DNA of 64,000 nt from Pseudomonas sp. Tri1. GTDB taxonomy: Bacteria > Pseudomonadota > Gammaproteobacteria > Pseudomonadales > Pseudomonadaceae. The stretch is taken from positions 6,054,501-6,118,500 of the forward strand of contig NZ_CP072913.1 in the NCBI RefSeq assembly GCF_017968885.1. Direction: 5' to 3'. This document shows positions 10,157 to 19,627 of this stretch, in pieces. The translations under genes were made by a program, and so were the position numbers. The notes under the pieces are model-generated. The model had not been told where the DNA came from, searched no databases, and was given only the letters and a program-made list of their open reading frames with translations. Within the stretch, counting starts at the first letter, position 1, and each line of letters opens with the position of its first letter.

Positions 10157-10386
10157 CGCCAAGACTCCACTGTTAAAAAGGGGGCGCCAGCTTAGCACAG
10201 CCCCCGTCATGACAGGCTCTGCCGTAAGACGCCTGGAGGCACGCATGTAGGTAAATTCTCAAATCAATTGAAGATGCCTCTGTTAAGCTGGCTCGGCTCG
10301 CTGGCGTATTGCCAGCTATCGCGATTGTCATCGTGCCTCATAAGAAAACCAAACCACCACACCGCGCAGTCTTTCGGGATACAACC

Positions 10387-11031
10387 ATGGTTGCCATTAC
10401 TCCCACGCTCAAGATCAAGAACCTCGACAAACTCCTGATGCACTGTCAGCGCCGTCGCTATCCAGCCAAGCACAACATCATTTGCGCGGGCGATCGCTCC
10501 GACACGCTGTTTTTCATCATCAAGGGATCGGTCACGATCCTGATCGAGGATGACGATGGTCGGGAAATGATCATCGCCTATCTCAATTCGGGGGATTTTT
10601 TCGGCGAGCTGGGGTTATTCGAACAGGCAGGCAAGGAGCAGGAACGCAGTGCCTGGGTACGCGCGAAAATCGAGTGTGAGGTCGCGGAAATCAGTTACAG
10701 CAAATTCCGGGAGCTGTCAGTGCAAGACCCGGACATTCTTTACGTCCTCAGCGGACAGATCGCACAGCGCCTGCGCAACACTACTCGCAAGGTCGGCGAC
10801 CTGGCCTTCTTCGACGTGACCGGTCGCGTCGCCCGCTGCCTGCTGGAACTGTGCAAGCAACCCGACGCCATGACTCATCCGGACGGCATGCAAATCAAGG
10901 TAACCCGCCAGGAAATCGGCCGGATTGTCGGCTGTTCTCGGGAAATGGTCGGCCGGGTGCTCAAGGACTTGGAGGAGCGCAACTTGGTCAGCGTCAAAGG
11001 CAAGACCATGGTCGTGTTCGGAACGCGCTAG
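10387..11031 (+). CDS. vfr: cAMP-dependent global regulator Vfr (CRP family)
   Basis: Homologue of E. coli CRP and P. aeruginosa Vfr, a cAMP receptor that controls virulence, motility and metabolism genes. The 214-residue protein has an N-terminal cyclic-nucleotide domain (about 20-125, with [11 protein letters not shown] and the cAMP-contacting RSAW). The C-terminal winged helix contains the recognition segment [20 protein letters not shown]. The start MVAIT at 10387 matches Vfr; the open frame begins 26 codons earlier. Its stop codon overlaps the stop of the convergent lipoate-ligase-like gene within one CTAG. Confidence 0.93.
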   Translation: MVAITPTLKIKNLDKLLMHCQRRRYPAKHNIICAGDRSDTLFFIIKGSVTILIEDDDGREMIIAYLNSGDFFGELGLFEQAGKEQERSAWVRAKIECEVAEISYSKFRELSVQDPDILYVLSGQIAQRLRNTTRKVGDLAFFDVTGRVARCLLELCKQPDAMTHPDGMQIKVTRQEIGRIVGCSREMVGRVLKDLEERNLVSVKGKTMVVFGTR

Positions 11032-11729
11032 CCCCCGGATAGCGTGGTCAGCCATTGCCGATATAACGCATCGAGCCGCTCCAGCGCGCAAGGGGCCGGA
11101 AACTTCTCGTGCAAGGCAATATGGCTTTCGGCGCGAACGCGCTGCTCCAGACCACAAGCTTCATTGAAACGATTGACCGCAGCCACCATGGCTTCACGTT
11201 CGTTCTCTAGCAACAGCGCTCCATGCACCAGGCCCACCGGGCGTTGCCCGCCCTTGCTCTGGCGCCAGCGCTGCGCTGTACCAACCATTTTGCGACCGTC
11301 AAGATTGACGTTGAATCGTCCGTCGCAAAACGCACCGTCCACCTCCCCCAACGAAGCGACTCCGCCCAACTCATCGAGCAACTGACAGATGGGATCACAC
11401 AAGCGGCGATACGCGGTTTCGATCCGGCCATGATCGCCTTCGCTGCGCGGTGGTGCGTAGACCAGGGCGATATTGACGGTAGCGGCAGACTGCGGCACCG
11501 GCTCTCCACCGGTTTCGCGCAACAGTACCGGCCAGCCGTTGGTGGCCGATACTTCGCATGCGTGGTCAAACCCCGGTAGGCGACTCAAGCGGCGCGGCAT
11601 CACCAAGGCACGATCATGGGGTTGCCAGAACAACAAGCCGAACTCAGCATCCCCCGCGCAAATACGGGCCAGCAGATCCTGTTCGGCTTGCAGGCCGGCT
11701 TCGACGGTCAGGGAAATCACTGGCGACAT
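11028..11729 (-). CDS. lipoate-protein ligase family protein
   Basis: Member of the biotin/lipoate ligase fold (BPL_LplA_LipB). The 233-residue protein shows [10 protein letters not shown], an RRxxGG-like substrate loop, and [11 protein letters not shown] with the lysine expected to bind the acyl-adenylate. It is shorter than LplA (about 338 aa) and lacks the C-terminal accessory domain, like octanoyl/lipoyl transferases of the LipM or LplJ type. The ATG at 11729 is four bases after the trpC stop, so it is probably the last gene of the trp transcript. Its acyl substrate cannot be predicted. Confidence 0.8.
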   Translation of the reverse strand: MSPVISLTVEAGLQAEQDLLARICAGDAEFGLLFWQPHDRALVMPRRLSRLPGFDHACEVSATNGWPVLLRETGGEPVPQSAATVNIALVYAPPRSEGDHGRIETAYRRLCDPICQLLDELGGVASLGEVDGAFCDGRFNVNLDGRKMVGTAQRWRQSKGGQRPVGLVHGALLLENEREAMVAAVNRFNEACGLEQRVRAESHIALHEKFPAPCALERLDALYRQWLTTLSGG

Positions 11730-11733
11730 TGAA

Positions 11734-12570
11734 TCAGTCCAGTGTCGAACCGCTGACCGGGAGACCACGTTCAGGAAAGAACAATCGTTGCAATTCGGTG
11801 CCCGGGCTTTCGGCCCGCATGAACGCTTCGCCCACCAGGAACGAGTACACATCGCTGACTTCCATCAGCTCGACATCAGCCCGGTTGAGGATGCCACTTT
11901 CGGTGATGACCAAGCGATCACGCGGAATACGCGGCAGCAGGTCCAAGGTGGTTTCCAGGCTGACTTCGAAGGTGTGCAAGTTGCGATTGTTCACGCCAAC
12001 CAGCTTGGTATCGAGGGTCTTCAGCGCGCGCTCCAGCTCGTCGCCGTCATGGACCTCCACCAATACATCCAGGCCCACGTCTTTGGCGACCGCCGCCAGC
12101 TCGGCCATTTTCACGTCATCGAGGGCCGAAACGATCAACAACACGCAATCGGCGCCCAGCGCGCGCGCCTCGACAATCTGGTACGGGTCGATCATGAAAT
12201 CCTTGCGGATCACCGGCAGCTTGCAGGCCGCCCGCGCCTGCTTCAGGTAATCGTCGGCCCCCTGGAAAAAGTCGATGTCAGTCAGTACCGAGAGGCAGGT
12301 CGCGCCGCCCTTCTCGTAGCTTTTGGCGATGTCGGCCGGGACGAAGTGCTCGCGAATCACACCTTTGCTGGGAGAGGCCTTTTTAATCTCGGCAATCACC
12401 GCAGGTTGTTTTTTCTTCGCCTGATCGATCAGCGCCTTGGCAAAGCCACGGGGTGCATCCGCTGAGCGCGCGAGGTTCTCCAGCTCCGCCAGACTGACTC
12501 GAGCGCTGCGCTCGGCCACTTCTTCAGCCTTGCGAGCCAGAATTTTTTCCAGAACCGTTGGCACACTCAT
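11734..12570 (-). CDS. trpC: indole-3-glycerol phosphate synthase
   Basis: Closes the indole ring by decarboxylating and cyclising CdRP in tryptophan synthesis. The 278-residue TIM barrel has the catalytic lysine region IKKASPSKG at about residue 63, [12 protein letters not shown], and the C-terminal [13 protein letters not shown] phosphate-binding loop. It is a stand-alone enzyme, not fused to TrpF as in E. coli. It overlaps trpD by four bases (ATGA). Confidence 0.95.
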   Translation of the reverse strand: MSVPTVLEKILARKAEEVAERSARVSLAELENLARSADAPRGFAKALIDQAKKKQPAVIAEIKKASPSKGVIREHFVPADIAKSYEKGGATCLSVLTDIDFFQGADDYLKQARAACKLPVIRKDFMIDPYQIVEARALGADCVLLIVSALDDVKMAELAAVAKDVGLDVLVEVHDGDELERALKTLDTKLVGVNNRNLHTFEVSLETTLDLLPRIPRDRLVITESGILNRADVELMEVSDVYSFLVGEAFMRAESPGTELQRLFFPERGLPVSGSTLD

Positions 12571-13616
12571 CCTTCGTTCTCCACTTTGAATACGGCGGTA
12601 AATGCACCCAATTCTTCGAGTTTTTCCCTGGCCAGGCCAGTGTGCAACGCATCGTGGGCCAGTTCCACGCCTTGCTTGAGGCTGCTGGCGTGGTCGGCGG
12701 CGTACAACGCAGCACCGGCATTGAGTACGATCATCTCAGCGGCTTTCTGGCCATTCTCGGTCTTGCGGCGGCCCAAGGCATCGCGAATCAGCTCCAGCGA
12801 CTGGGCCGGGCTATCGACCGCCAGCCCATGCAAGCTCTGGCTCTTCATACCGAGGTCTTCAGGTTCGACCCAATATTCGCTGATCTGATCATTTTTTAGT
12901 TCGGCCACGAATGTAGGCGCCGCCAGGCTGAATTCATCCAGCCCGTCCTTCGAATGAACCACCAGCACGTGCTTGCTGCCCAGACGCTGCAGGACTTCTG
13001 CCAACGGCCGGCACAGCGCCTGGCTGAACACACCGATCACCTGATGTTTTACGCCGGCCGGATTCGTAAGCGGGCCGAGCATGTTGAACAGGGTGCGCAG
13101 GCCCAGCTCACGACGCGGCGCAGCGGCGTGTTTCATGGAGCCGTGATGATTCTGGGCAAACATGAAGCCGATGCCGACATTATCGATGCAACGCGCCACC
13201 TGGACCGCGGTCAGGTTCAGGTAGATGCCGGCCGCTTCCAGCAAATCGGCACTGCCACTCTTTCCGGAAACCGCGCGATTGCCATGTTTGGCAACCGTGC
13301 AACCAGCTGCCGCGACGACGAATGCCGCAGCGCTGGAGACATTGAAGATATTGGCGCCGTCACCACCGGTGCCCGCGACATCCACCACACCGTCCAAAGT
13401 CTTGAGCTCGACCTTGTCCGCCAGTTCACGCATCGCCGAAACCGCGCCGACGATTTCATCGATGCTCTCGCTCTTCATGCGCATGGCCATCATGAACGCG
13501 CCAATCTGCGCATCCGTGCATTGTCCGGTCATGATTTCGCGCATCACGTCGCGCATCTCGTCGGTGCTCAGGTCGAGATGGCCGACGATACGGCTCAGGG
13601 CTGTCTTGATATCCAT
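12567..13616 (-). CDS. trpD: anthranilate phosphoribosyltransferase
   Basis: Transfers phosphoribose from PRPP to anthranilate, the second step of the tryptophan branch. The 349-residue protein has the glycine-rich PRPP loop [16 protein letters not shown] and the conserved [15 protein letters not shown]. It overlaps trpC by four bases and follows trpG after nine, indicating coupled translation in a trpGDC unit. Confidence 0.95.
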   Translation of the reverse strand: MDIKTALSRIVGHLDLSTDEMRDVMREIMTGQCTDAQIGAFMMAMRMKSESIDEIVGAVSAMRELADKVELKTLDGVVDVAGTGGDGANIFNVSSAAAFVVAAAGCTVAKHGNRAVSGKSGSADLLEAAGIYLNLTAVQVARCIDNVGIGFMFAQNHHGSMKHAAAPRRELGLRTLFNMLGPLTNPAGVKHQVIGVFSQALCRPLAEVLQRLGSKHVLVVHSKDGLDEFSLAAPTFVAELKNDQISEYWVEPEDLGMKSQSLHGLAVDSPAQSLELIRDALGRRKTENGQKAAEMIVLNAGAALYAADHASSLKQGVELAHDALHTGLAREKLEELGAFTAVFKVENEG

Positions 13617-13625
13617 GAAAAGTCC

Positions 13626-14219
13626 TTAGCGCGTGCCGCCGGTTTGTTTGAGAAAGTTGGCGAACAGTTCGTGGCCCTGTTCAGTGAGAATAGACTCAGG
13701 ATGAAATTGCACACCCTCGATGTTCAGCGTCTTGTGGCGCAGCCCCATGATTTCATCCACCGAACCGTCTTCCAGCTGGGTCCAGGCGGTCACCTCCAGG
13801 CAGTCGGGCAGGGTTTCGCGCTTGACGATCAAAGAGTGGTAGCGGGTGACCGTCAGCGGACGATTCAGCCCTTCGAATACGCCCTTGTCCTCGTGGAATA
13901 CCGGGCTGGTCTTACCGTGCATGACTTGACGGGCACGCACCACATCGCCACCGAACGCCTGGCCGATCGACTGATGCCCCAGGCAAACGCCCAGGATCGG
14001 CAGCTTGCCGGCGAAATATTTGATGGCTTCGATGGAAATGCCGGCTTCGGTCGGTGTGCAAGGACCGGGCGAGACCACAATGCGCTCAGGCTTGAGAGCT
14101 TCGATTTCAGCGATGGTCAGTTCGTCGTTGCGCACGACCTTGACCTCGGCACCCAACTCGCCGAGGTATTGCACAACGTTGTAGGTAAAAGAGTCGTAGT
14201 TATCGATCATCAGCAACAT
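13626..14219 (-). CDS. trpG: anthranilate/aminodeoxychorismate synthase glutamine amidotransferase subunit
   Basis: Class I glutamine amidotransferase that supplies ammonia to TrpE, and probably also to PabB. The 197-residue protein has the catalytic triad Cys79 (GVCLGHQS), His173 and Glu175 (HPES). The oxyanion region VSPGPCTP is intact. A second in-frame Met at codon 4 could also be the start. Only 85 bases separate it from trpE on the same strand. Confidence 0.95.
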   Translation of the reverse strand: MLLMIDNYDSFTYNVVQYLGELGAEVKVVRNDELTIAEIEALKPERIVVSPGPCTPTEAGISIEAIKYFAGKLPILGVCLGHQSIGQAFGGDVVRARQVMHGKTSPVFHEDKGVFEGLNRPLTVTRYHSLIVKRETLPDCLEVTAWTQLEDGSVDEIMGLRHKTLNIEGVQFHPESILTEQGHELFANFLKQTGGTR

Positions 14220-14304
14220 GGCGTAGCAACCTTTGGATTCACTGACTTTAAATACGGCCTTCAGAGCAAAAAAGCTCCCTGGCCACAGGTTGTTGTGGAG
14301 GATT
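14220..14304. other. short trpE-trpG spacer with small inverted repeats
   Basis: This 85-base gap contains GAGC-AAAAAA-GCTC and CCACA-GGTTGT-TGTGG, both weak hairpins, and no gene. In P. aeruginosa PAO1, as I recall, the R/F pyocin cluster sits between trpE and trpG. Here the site is empty. Confidence 0.6.
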
Positions 14305-15786
14305 TCAGTCGCCTGAAGTCTGCTCCGCCAACGCCACGGCGCGGAACATAGCCCGACGCTTGTTCAGGGTTTCTTCCCACTCCAACGCTGGCACCGAGTC
14401 AGCGACGATGCCGCCGCCGGCTTGCACGTGCAGCTCACCGTCCTTGATCACGGCGGTGCGGATGGCAATGGCGGTGTCCATGTTGCCGTTCCAGGCGAAG
14501 TAACCAACAGCCCCGCCGTACACACCCCGCTTGACCGGCTCCAGTTCGTCGATGATTTCCATCGCGCGGATTTTCGGCGCCCCGGACAAGGTGCCCGCCG
14601 GCAGGATCGCCCGCAAGGCGTCCATCGCCGTCAACCCGGCCTTCAACTGGCCGGTGACGTTGGAGACGATATGCATCACGTTGGAATAACGCTCGATGAC
14701 CATCTTCTCGGTGAGCTTCACCGACCCCACTTCCGAGACGCGCCCGGTGTCGTTACGGCCCAGGTCGATCAGCATCAGGTGCTCGGCGATTTCCTTGTCG
14801 TCCGACAGCAGGTCCTCTTCCAGCGCCCGGTCGGCCTCTTCCGTGGCGCCACGTGGGCGAGTGCCAGCAATCGGCCGCACCGTGATGAGGTTGTCTTCGA
14901 CCCGCACCAGCACTTCTGGCGAACTGCCCACGACATGGAAGTCGCCGAAGTTGAAGAAGTACATGTAAGGCGTCGGGTTGAAGCAGCGCAGAGCCCGGTA
15001 CAGGTCAATGGGTGCCGCTTTGAAGTCGATGGACATCCGTTGCGACGGCACCACCTGCATGCAGTCGCCAGCGAGGATGTACTCCTTGATGGTGTCTACG
15101 GCCCTTTCGTAATCGTCCTGGGTGAAACTGGAGCGGAACACCGGGTCGGCCGCCGATTGCTTGCTGAAATCCAGGCCGGGGCGTGGTGTGATCGGCTGAC
15201 GGAGTTTTTCCAGCAGTGCCTGCAGGCTTTGTTGGCCTTGCTCGTAGGCATCTTCCTGAGACGGGTCGGCCAGGACAATGGCGTGCATCTTGCCAGCGAG
15301 GTTGTCGAAAACGACGACGGCGTCGGACACCATCAGCAAAATATCCGGAACGCCCAGTGGATCGGGGTTCGGACAGGTGCCCAGGCGTTTTTCCACGTAG
15401 CGCACGCAGTCGTAGCCGAAATACCCCACCAGGCCACCGTTGAAACGTGGCAGGCCAGGGATGGTCGGCACGTTGTAGCGAGCCTTGAAGGTTTCGACGA
15501 ACGCCAGCGGGTCTTCAACTTCCAGGCTTTCGATCTCGACGCCGTCGTGGGTCACGCTGATCCGATGGTCATGGACCCGCAGCACCGTGCGGCACGGCAG
15601 GCCGATGATGGAATAACGGCCCCATTTCTCACCACCCTGCACCGATTCGAGCAAGTAGGAGTTGGGCTGGTCGGCCAGCTTGAGGTAGATCGACAGCGGC
15701 GTGTCGAAGTCGGCCAGGGTTTCGCAGGCAAGCGGGATGCGGTTGTAGCCGGCAGCGGCTAGACGCAGGAATTCTTCGCGGATCAT
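14305..15786 (-). CDS. trpE: anthranilate synthase component I
   Basis: Converts chorismate to anthranilate with ammonia from TrpG, the committed step of tryptophan synthesis. The 493-residue protein has an N-terminal Anth_synt_I_N domain (about 25-165) that includes the tryptophan-feedback segment YLLESV. The C-terminal chorismate-binding domain contains [21 protein letters not shown] and [14 protein letters not shown]. Together with trpG, trpD and trpC it forms one leftward run. Confidence 0.95.
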   Translation of the reverse strand: MIREEFLRLAAAGYNRIPLACETLADFDTPLSIYLKLADQPNSYLLESVQGGEKWGRYSIIGLPCRTVLRVHDHRISVTHDGVEIESLEVEDPLAFVETFKARYNVPTIPGLPRFNGGLVGYFGYDCVRYVEKRLGTCPNPDPLGVPDILLMVSDAVVVFDNLAGKMHAIVLADPSQEDAYEQGQQSLQALLEKLRQPITPRPGLDFSKQSAADPVFRSSFTQDDYERAVDTIKEYILAGDCMQVVPSQRMSIDFKAAPIDLYRALRCFNPTPYMYFFNFGDFHVVGSSPEVLVRVEDNLITVRPIAGTRPRGATEEADRALEEDLLSDDKEIAEHLMLIDLGRNDTGRVSEVGSVKLTEKMVIERYSNVMHIVSNVTGQLKAGLTAMDALRAILPAGTLSGAPKIRAMEIIDELEPVKRGVYGGAVGYFAWNGNMDTAIAIRTAVIKDGELHVQAGGGIVADSVPALEWEETLNKRRAMFRAVALAEQTSGD

Positions 15787-15856
15787 GGGGTGCCTCGTGG
15801 CAAGAGGAGCTGACAGTCAGGTATGCAAACGCGCCGGATAACCGGCCAGGATCACG

Positions 15857-16675
15857 TCAGGCGCGCCAACGCCAGCGGGCCAGGGCCTTGATGACTTTCA
15901 TCCAGAGTTTGCGAGTGACCACCACGATGGCGTTTCCAGAAGAGGATTGAACAGCGTCGGGCAACGTTATCTCAGCGGCCGGGTCCAGGCAACCGGGAAT
16001 TAACAGGCGCAAATCGTCGATTACCAGCGTCGGAAGCTCTTCGGCAATTGGCCGGCCAGGATTGTAGCCGTAACTCAACCCCACGCATTTTACCCCCGCT
16101 GCTTTCGCCGCCTGCACATCAATGACCGAGTCGCCAATGAACAGCGACTGGGAGGCCGGGATATTGGCCATTTTCATCACGAAAAACAGTGCGGCGGGAT
16201 CAGGTTTTCTTTGCGGTAAGGTGTCACCGCCGATGATCCAGCGGAAATAGCGGCCGATTTTCATGTGATCCAACAACGGCGCGACGAATCGTTCCGGCTT
16301 GTTAGTGATCAGCGCCATTTCCACGCCCTGCTTTTGCAGCCATTTGAGGGTGGAACGCACGCCGGGGTAGACCATCGTCAGCTCGTGACTACCCTCGTAG
16401 GCTGCGTTGAACAGCTCCAACGCTCGCTCGGCCTCGGTCTCATCAACATCCTTGGCATCAATGTGGTTAGCCAGGGCTCGGCGTACCAGCGTGGGCGTGC
16501 CATTTCCCACCCACTGGCGTACCGCATCGAGCCCGGCGGGCGGCCGCCCAAGTTCGAGCAACATGTGGTCCACGGCCGCCGCGAGATCGGGAAGCGAATC
16601 GATCAGAGTGCCATCGAGGTCGAACATCACCAGACGCGGCAGGCTGCCGGGGAACAGCTGCTCGAAGCCGCTCAT
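15857..16675 (-). CDS. gph: phosphoglycolate phosphatase (HAD family)
   Basis: HAD-superfamily hydrolase that dephosphorylates 2-phosphoglycolate. The 272-residue protein has motif [11 protein letters not shown] (nucleophile Asp19), a helical cap, motif [11 protein letters not shown] and motif [14 protein letters not shown]. The C-terminal 45 residues, with a basic end, are longer than in E. coli Gph. It overlaps rpe by four bases. Position next to rpe and trpE supports the Gph role. The related MurNAc-6-phosphatase MupP lies elsewhere in Pseudomonas, so I do not assign that function. Confidence 0.88.
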   Translation of the reverse strand: MSGFEQLFPGSLPRLVMFDLDGTLIDSLPDLAAAVDHMLLELGRPPAGLDAVRQWVGNGTPTLVRRALANHIDAKDVDETEAERALELFNAAYEGSHELTMVYPGVRSTLKWLQKQGVEMALITNKPERFVAPLLDHMKIGRYFRWIIGGDTLPQRKPDPAALFFVMKMANIPASQSLFIGDSVIDVQAAKAAGVKCVGLSYGYNPGRPIAEELPTLVIDDLRLLIPGCLDPAAEITLPDAVQSSSGNAIVVVTRKLWMKVIKALARWRWRA

Positions 16676-17346
16676 GGGCGAGCCAGGGCCAATTCGGCGC
16701 GCATCTTTTCAATGACCTCTTTGTAGTCCGGGGCATTGAAGATCGCCGAGCCTGCGACAAAGGTATCAGCACCCGCCGCAGCGATCTCGCGGATGTTGTT
16801 CACATTCACGCCACCGTCGATTTCCAGGCGGATATCACGGCCCGAGGCATAGATCAGCGCGCGGGCTTCGCGCAGCTTGTCGAGGGTACCGGGAATGAAT
16901 TTCTGCCCGCCAAAGCCCGGGTTGACGCTCATCAGCAGGACCATGTCGACCTTGTCCATCACGTACTTGAGCACGTCCAGGGGCGTGGCCGGGTTGAACA
17001 CCAGGCCAGCCTTGCAACCGCCTTCGCGGATCAACTGCAGGGAACGGTCGACGTGCAACGTGGCTTCAGGGTGAAAGGTGATGTAGGTGGCGCCGGCTTC
17101 GATGAAGTCCCCGACAATGCGATCCACCGGGCTGACCATCAAGTGCGCGTCGATCGGCGCGGTGATGCCGTACTTGCGCAGCGCCGCGCAGACCATCGGG
17201 CCGATGGTCAGGTTGGGTACGTAGTGGTTGTCCATGACATCGAAGTGCACGATGTCGGCCCCGGCGGCCAGAACGTTGTCCACTTCCTCGCCCAGGCGGG
17301 CGAAGTCGGCGGAGAGAATCGACGGAGCAATAGCGAAGGGCTGCAT
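16672..17346 (-). CDS. rpe: ribulose-phosphate 3-epimerase
   Basis: Interconverts ribulose-5-phosphate and xylulose-5-phosphate in the pentose phosphate pathway. The 224-residue TIM barrel shows [16 protein letters not shown] at the N-terminus, [17 protein letters not shown] with metal-binding His and Asp, [13 protein letters not shown] and EIDGGVN. The ATG at 17346 gives the standard start [11 protein letters not shown]. It overlaps gph by four bases. Confidence 0.95.
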   Translation of the reverse strand: MQPFAIAPSILSADFARLGEEVDNVLAAGADIVHFDVMDNHYVPNLTIGPMVCAALRKYGITAPIDAHLMVSPVDRIVGDFIEAGATYITFHPEATLHVDRSLQLIREGGCKAGLVFNPATPLDVLKYVMDKVDMVLLMSVNPGFGGQKFIPGTLDKLREARALIYASGRDIRLEIDGGVNVNNIREIAAAGADTFVAGSAIFNAPDYKEVIEKMRAELALARP

Positions 17347-17424
17347 GACGCACCTGTTTTGAGCGAAATCACGATGGCGCGCATTGTATACCGCAAGATT
17401 TGGCGCGCCCACCGTGACAGTCGA

Positions 17425-18573
17425 TCAATACGCCGCGCGGTAGATCTTCTCGATATCGCTGGCGCTCAGCTGGCGCGGGTTATTGCGCATCAGCCGCTCT
17501 ATCCCCGCCGCTTCCACCGCCATCGAGGGAATCACGTCCTCGGTCACGCCCAGGCCGCTCAAGCCCTGGGGAATTTCCACGGCAGCACAGAGCGCAACCA
17601 TGGCCTCCACGGCCTCATCGGCGGCCTCGAGATCACTCAGATGAGCGGTCTTCAAGCCCATGGCTTCGGCGATATCACGCATGCGCTCGACGCAGGCCAT
17701 CTTGTTCCACGCCATGACATACGGCAGCAACAAGGCGTTGGCAACGCCATGGGAGACGTGGAAGCGCCCGCCCAATGGATAGGCCAGTGCATGCACCGCC
17801 CCGACCCCGGCGTTGCCAAACGCCATCCCGGCCATGAGGCTGGCGGTGGCCATGTCTTCGCGGGCTTGCAGGTGCGCGGGGTTGGCATAGGCCTTGGGCA
17901 GTGCGCGGGTGATCAGCTTGATCGCCCCGATGGCCAAGGCATCGGTGATCGGCGAGGCATTGAGCGACAGGTAAGCCTCAATGGCGTGCACCAGCGCATC
18001 GACGCCACTGGCCGCCGTCACGCTGCGTGGGCAGGTGAGGGTCATCTGCGGGCTGACCAGCGCCACGTCCGGCAGCAGGTAATCGCTGACGATGCCTTTT
18101 TTCAATTGAGCGGCCTTGTCGGAGAGAATCGCCACATTGGTGACTTCCGAGCCGGTCCCGGCCGTGGTGGGGATGGCGATCATGGGCGGGCCTTTGCGCG
18201 GGACCTGGTCGACCCCGAACATATCCTGCAGCTCGCCATGGTAACCGGCGTAGACCCCCACGCATTTGGCGATGTCGATGGCACTGCCGCCACCCAGGCC
18301 GATCAGGCCATCATGGCCGCCGTCGCGGTAGGCCTGCATGCAGTCTTCGACGATGGCGATTTCCGGGTCCGGCATGACCCGGTCGAAAATTTCGTAGTCG
18401 CGCCCGCCCAGGTGCTGCAGGGCCAGCTCCACGGTACCGGACTTGACCAGTGCGGCGTCGGTGACGATCAGCGGGTTGTCGACGTCCAGCCGGGTCAGCT
18501 CGGCCGCCAGTTGCTCGATGGCAGCGGCACCTGTGATCAGTTTATGGGCGATCTTGAATGAGGAAAGACTCAT
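17425..18573 (-). CDS. iron-containing alcohol dehydrogenase
   Basis: Group III NAD(P)-dependent alcohol dehydrogenase, 382 residues. The nucleotide loop GLGGGSAIDIAK lies at about residue 95, IPTTAGTGSEVT at about 137, and the iron ligands occur in GVDALVHAIEAY and AVHALAYPLGGRFHVSHG. The Fe-ADH family includes 4-hydroxybutyrate, 1,3-propanediol and lactaldehyde enzymes, and substrate cannot be read from sequence. Its place beside the agt importer suggests a link to 4-aminobutyrate or 5-aminovalerate catabolism (reduction of the semialdehyde or oxidation of a hydroxy acid), but that is inference. Confidence 0.88.
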   Translation of the reverse strand: MSLSSFKIAHKLITGAAAIEQLAAELTRLDVDNPLIVTDAALVKSGTVELALQHLGGRDYEIFDRVMPDPEIAIVEDCMQAYRDGGHDGLIGLGGGSAIDIAKCVGVYAGYHGELQDMFGVDQVPRKGPPMIAIPTTAGTGSEVTNVAILSDKAAQLKKGIVSDYLLPDVALVSPQMTLTCPRSVTAASGVDALVHAIEAYLSLNASPITDALAIGAIKLITRALPKAYANPAHLQAREDMATASLMAGMAFGNAGVGAVHALAYPLGGRFHVSHGVANALLLPYVMAWNKMACVERMRDIAEAMGLKTAHLSDLEAADEAVEAMVALCAAVEIPQGLSGLGVTEDVIPSMAVEAAGIERLMRNNPRQLSASDIEKIYRAAY

Positions 18574-18681
18574 GTGCGCGGCCTCTTATTCGAGTATGGG
18601 CTGGCACAAGGATAGCTCGGTATTGGGGGTTGTCTGCTATTCAGCTTGTGAATGCAATAAAGGAACCTGCGGATGGGCCCC

Positions 18682-18771
18682 TGTGGGAGCGAGCTTACTC
18701 GCGATGGCGGCGGCACATTCAACATTTACGTTGAATGTCAGTGCGCTATCGCGAGCAAGCTCGCTCCCACA
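18682..18771. repeat. REP pair (REPIN type) between the alcohol dehydrogenase and agtD
   Basis: A 24-base REP unit beginning TGTGGGAGCGAGC is followed by its inverted copy ending GCTCGCTCCCACA, so the whole can fold into one hairpin. The spacer itself contains CATTCAAC and GTTGAATG arms. The left unit has one mismatch (TTACTC for TTGCTC). Such paired REPs are mobilised by RAYT transposases encoded elsewhere. Confidence 0.85.
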
Positions 18772-18790
18772 TTGTGATCGGCTCAGACCT

Positions 18791-19615
18791 TTATACTTGC
18801 GCAGTACGCAGTTTCTCGCTGCGCCCACGCAACCACTCCAGGGTCAGCAGCAGGATCACCGAGAAGGCGATCAGCAGCGTCGCGGCGGCGGCGATGGTCG
18901 GGCTGAGGTTTTCGCGGATACCGCTGAACATCTGCCGTGGCAGGGTTGCCTGCTCGGGACCGGCCAGGAACAGGGTCACCACCACTTCATCGAACGACGT
19001 CGCGAAGGCGAACAGCGCGCCAGAGATCACGCCGGGGGCGATCAACGGCAGGGTCACCCGACGAAACGCGGTCAATGGCGAAGCCCCGAGGCTGGCGGCG
19101 GCCCGAACCAGGTTGTGGTTGAACCCCTGCAAGGTCGCCGACACGGTGATAATGACGAACGGCACACCCAGCACGGCGTGGACCACAATCAGCGAGATGA
19201 AACTGTTGCCCATCCCCAGTGGCGCGAAAAACAGGTAGCTGGCCACGCCGATGATCACCACCGGCACGACCATCGGCGAGATCACCAGGGCCATTACCAA
19301 CGCCTTGCCCGGGAAGTCGCCACGGGTCAGGCCAATGGCCGCCAGCGTGCCGAAGATCATTGCCAGCAACGTCGCCGCCGGTGCCACGATGATGCTGTTT
19401 TTCAGCGCCCGCATCCATTCGGCCGAGGCGAAGAAATCGTGGTACCACTGCAGCGAAAAGCCCTGCAGCGGGTACACCAGGAAGCTGCCGGAGTTGAACG
19501 ACAGCGGAATGATCACCAGCACCGGCAGAATCAGGAACAACAGGATCAGCCCGCAGAGGGTGCGCAAGGTGTAGAACCACACCCGTTCGACGGGAGACAT
19601 GTAAGGACTCAGCAT
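18791..19615 (-). CDS. agtD: ABC transporter permease, 5-aminovalerate/GABA importer
   Basis: Inner-membrane permease of the PotC type, 274 residues with six predicted transmembrane segments. The EAA-like cytoplasmic loop RAAASLGASPLTAFRRVTLPLI couples to the ATPase. It is the last gene of a four-gene importer run on the minus strand, 12 bases after agtC. Gene order between gph/rpe and murU/amgK matches the P. aeruginosa agt locus, shown to import 5-aminovalerate and 4-aminobutyrate. By sequence alone it is a spermidine/putrescine-type permease. The letter assigned to each agt gene is from memory. Confidence 0.78.
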   Translation of the reverse strand: MLSPYMSPVERVWFYTLRTLCGLILLFLILPVLVIIPLSFNSGSFLVYPLQGFSLQWYHDFFASAEWMRALKNSIIVAPAATLLAMIFGTLAAIGLTRGDFPGKALVMALVISPMVVPVVIIGVASYLFFAPLGMGNSFISLIVVHAVLGVPFVIITVSATLQGFNHNLVRAAASLGASPLTAFRRVTLPLIAPGVISGALFAFATSFDEVVVTLFLAGPEQATLPRQMFSGIRENLSPTIAAAATLLIAFSVILLLTLEWLRGRSEKLRTAQV

Positions 19616-19627
19616 TTCGATCTCCCC

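Noticed and set aside
10300..10316. GCTGGC-GTATT-GCCAGC hairpin upstream of vfr as a terminator or riboswitch
   Set aside because: Short stem, no T run and no conserved aptamer features; may be chance.
12954..14351. 465-codon plus-strand frame across trpD and trpG
   Set aside because: Spans two real genes and their junction on the other strand; composition is that of an antisense frame.
15857..16675. gph as the MurNAc-6-phosphate phosphatase MupP
   Set aside because: It lies between trpE and rpe, the Gph position. MupP is encoded elsewhere in Pseudomonas as far as I recall, and nothing in the sequence favours it.
17053..18561. 502-codon plus-strand frame opposite rpe and the alcohol dehydrogenase
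   Set aside because: Antisense shadow, rich in His, Gly and Asp, with no domain.
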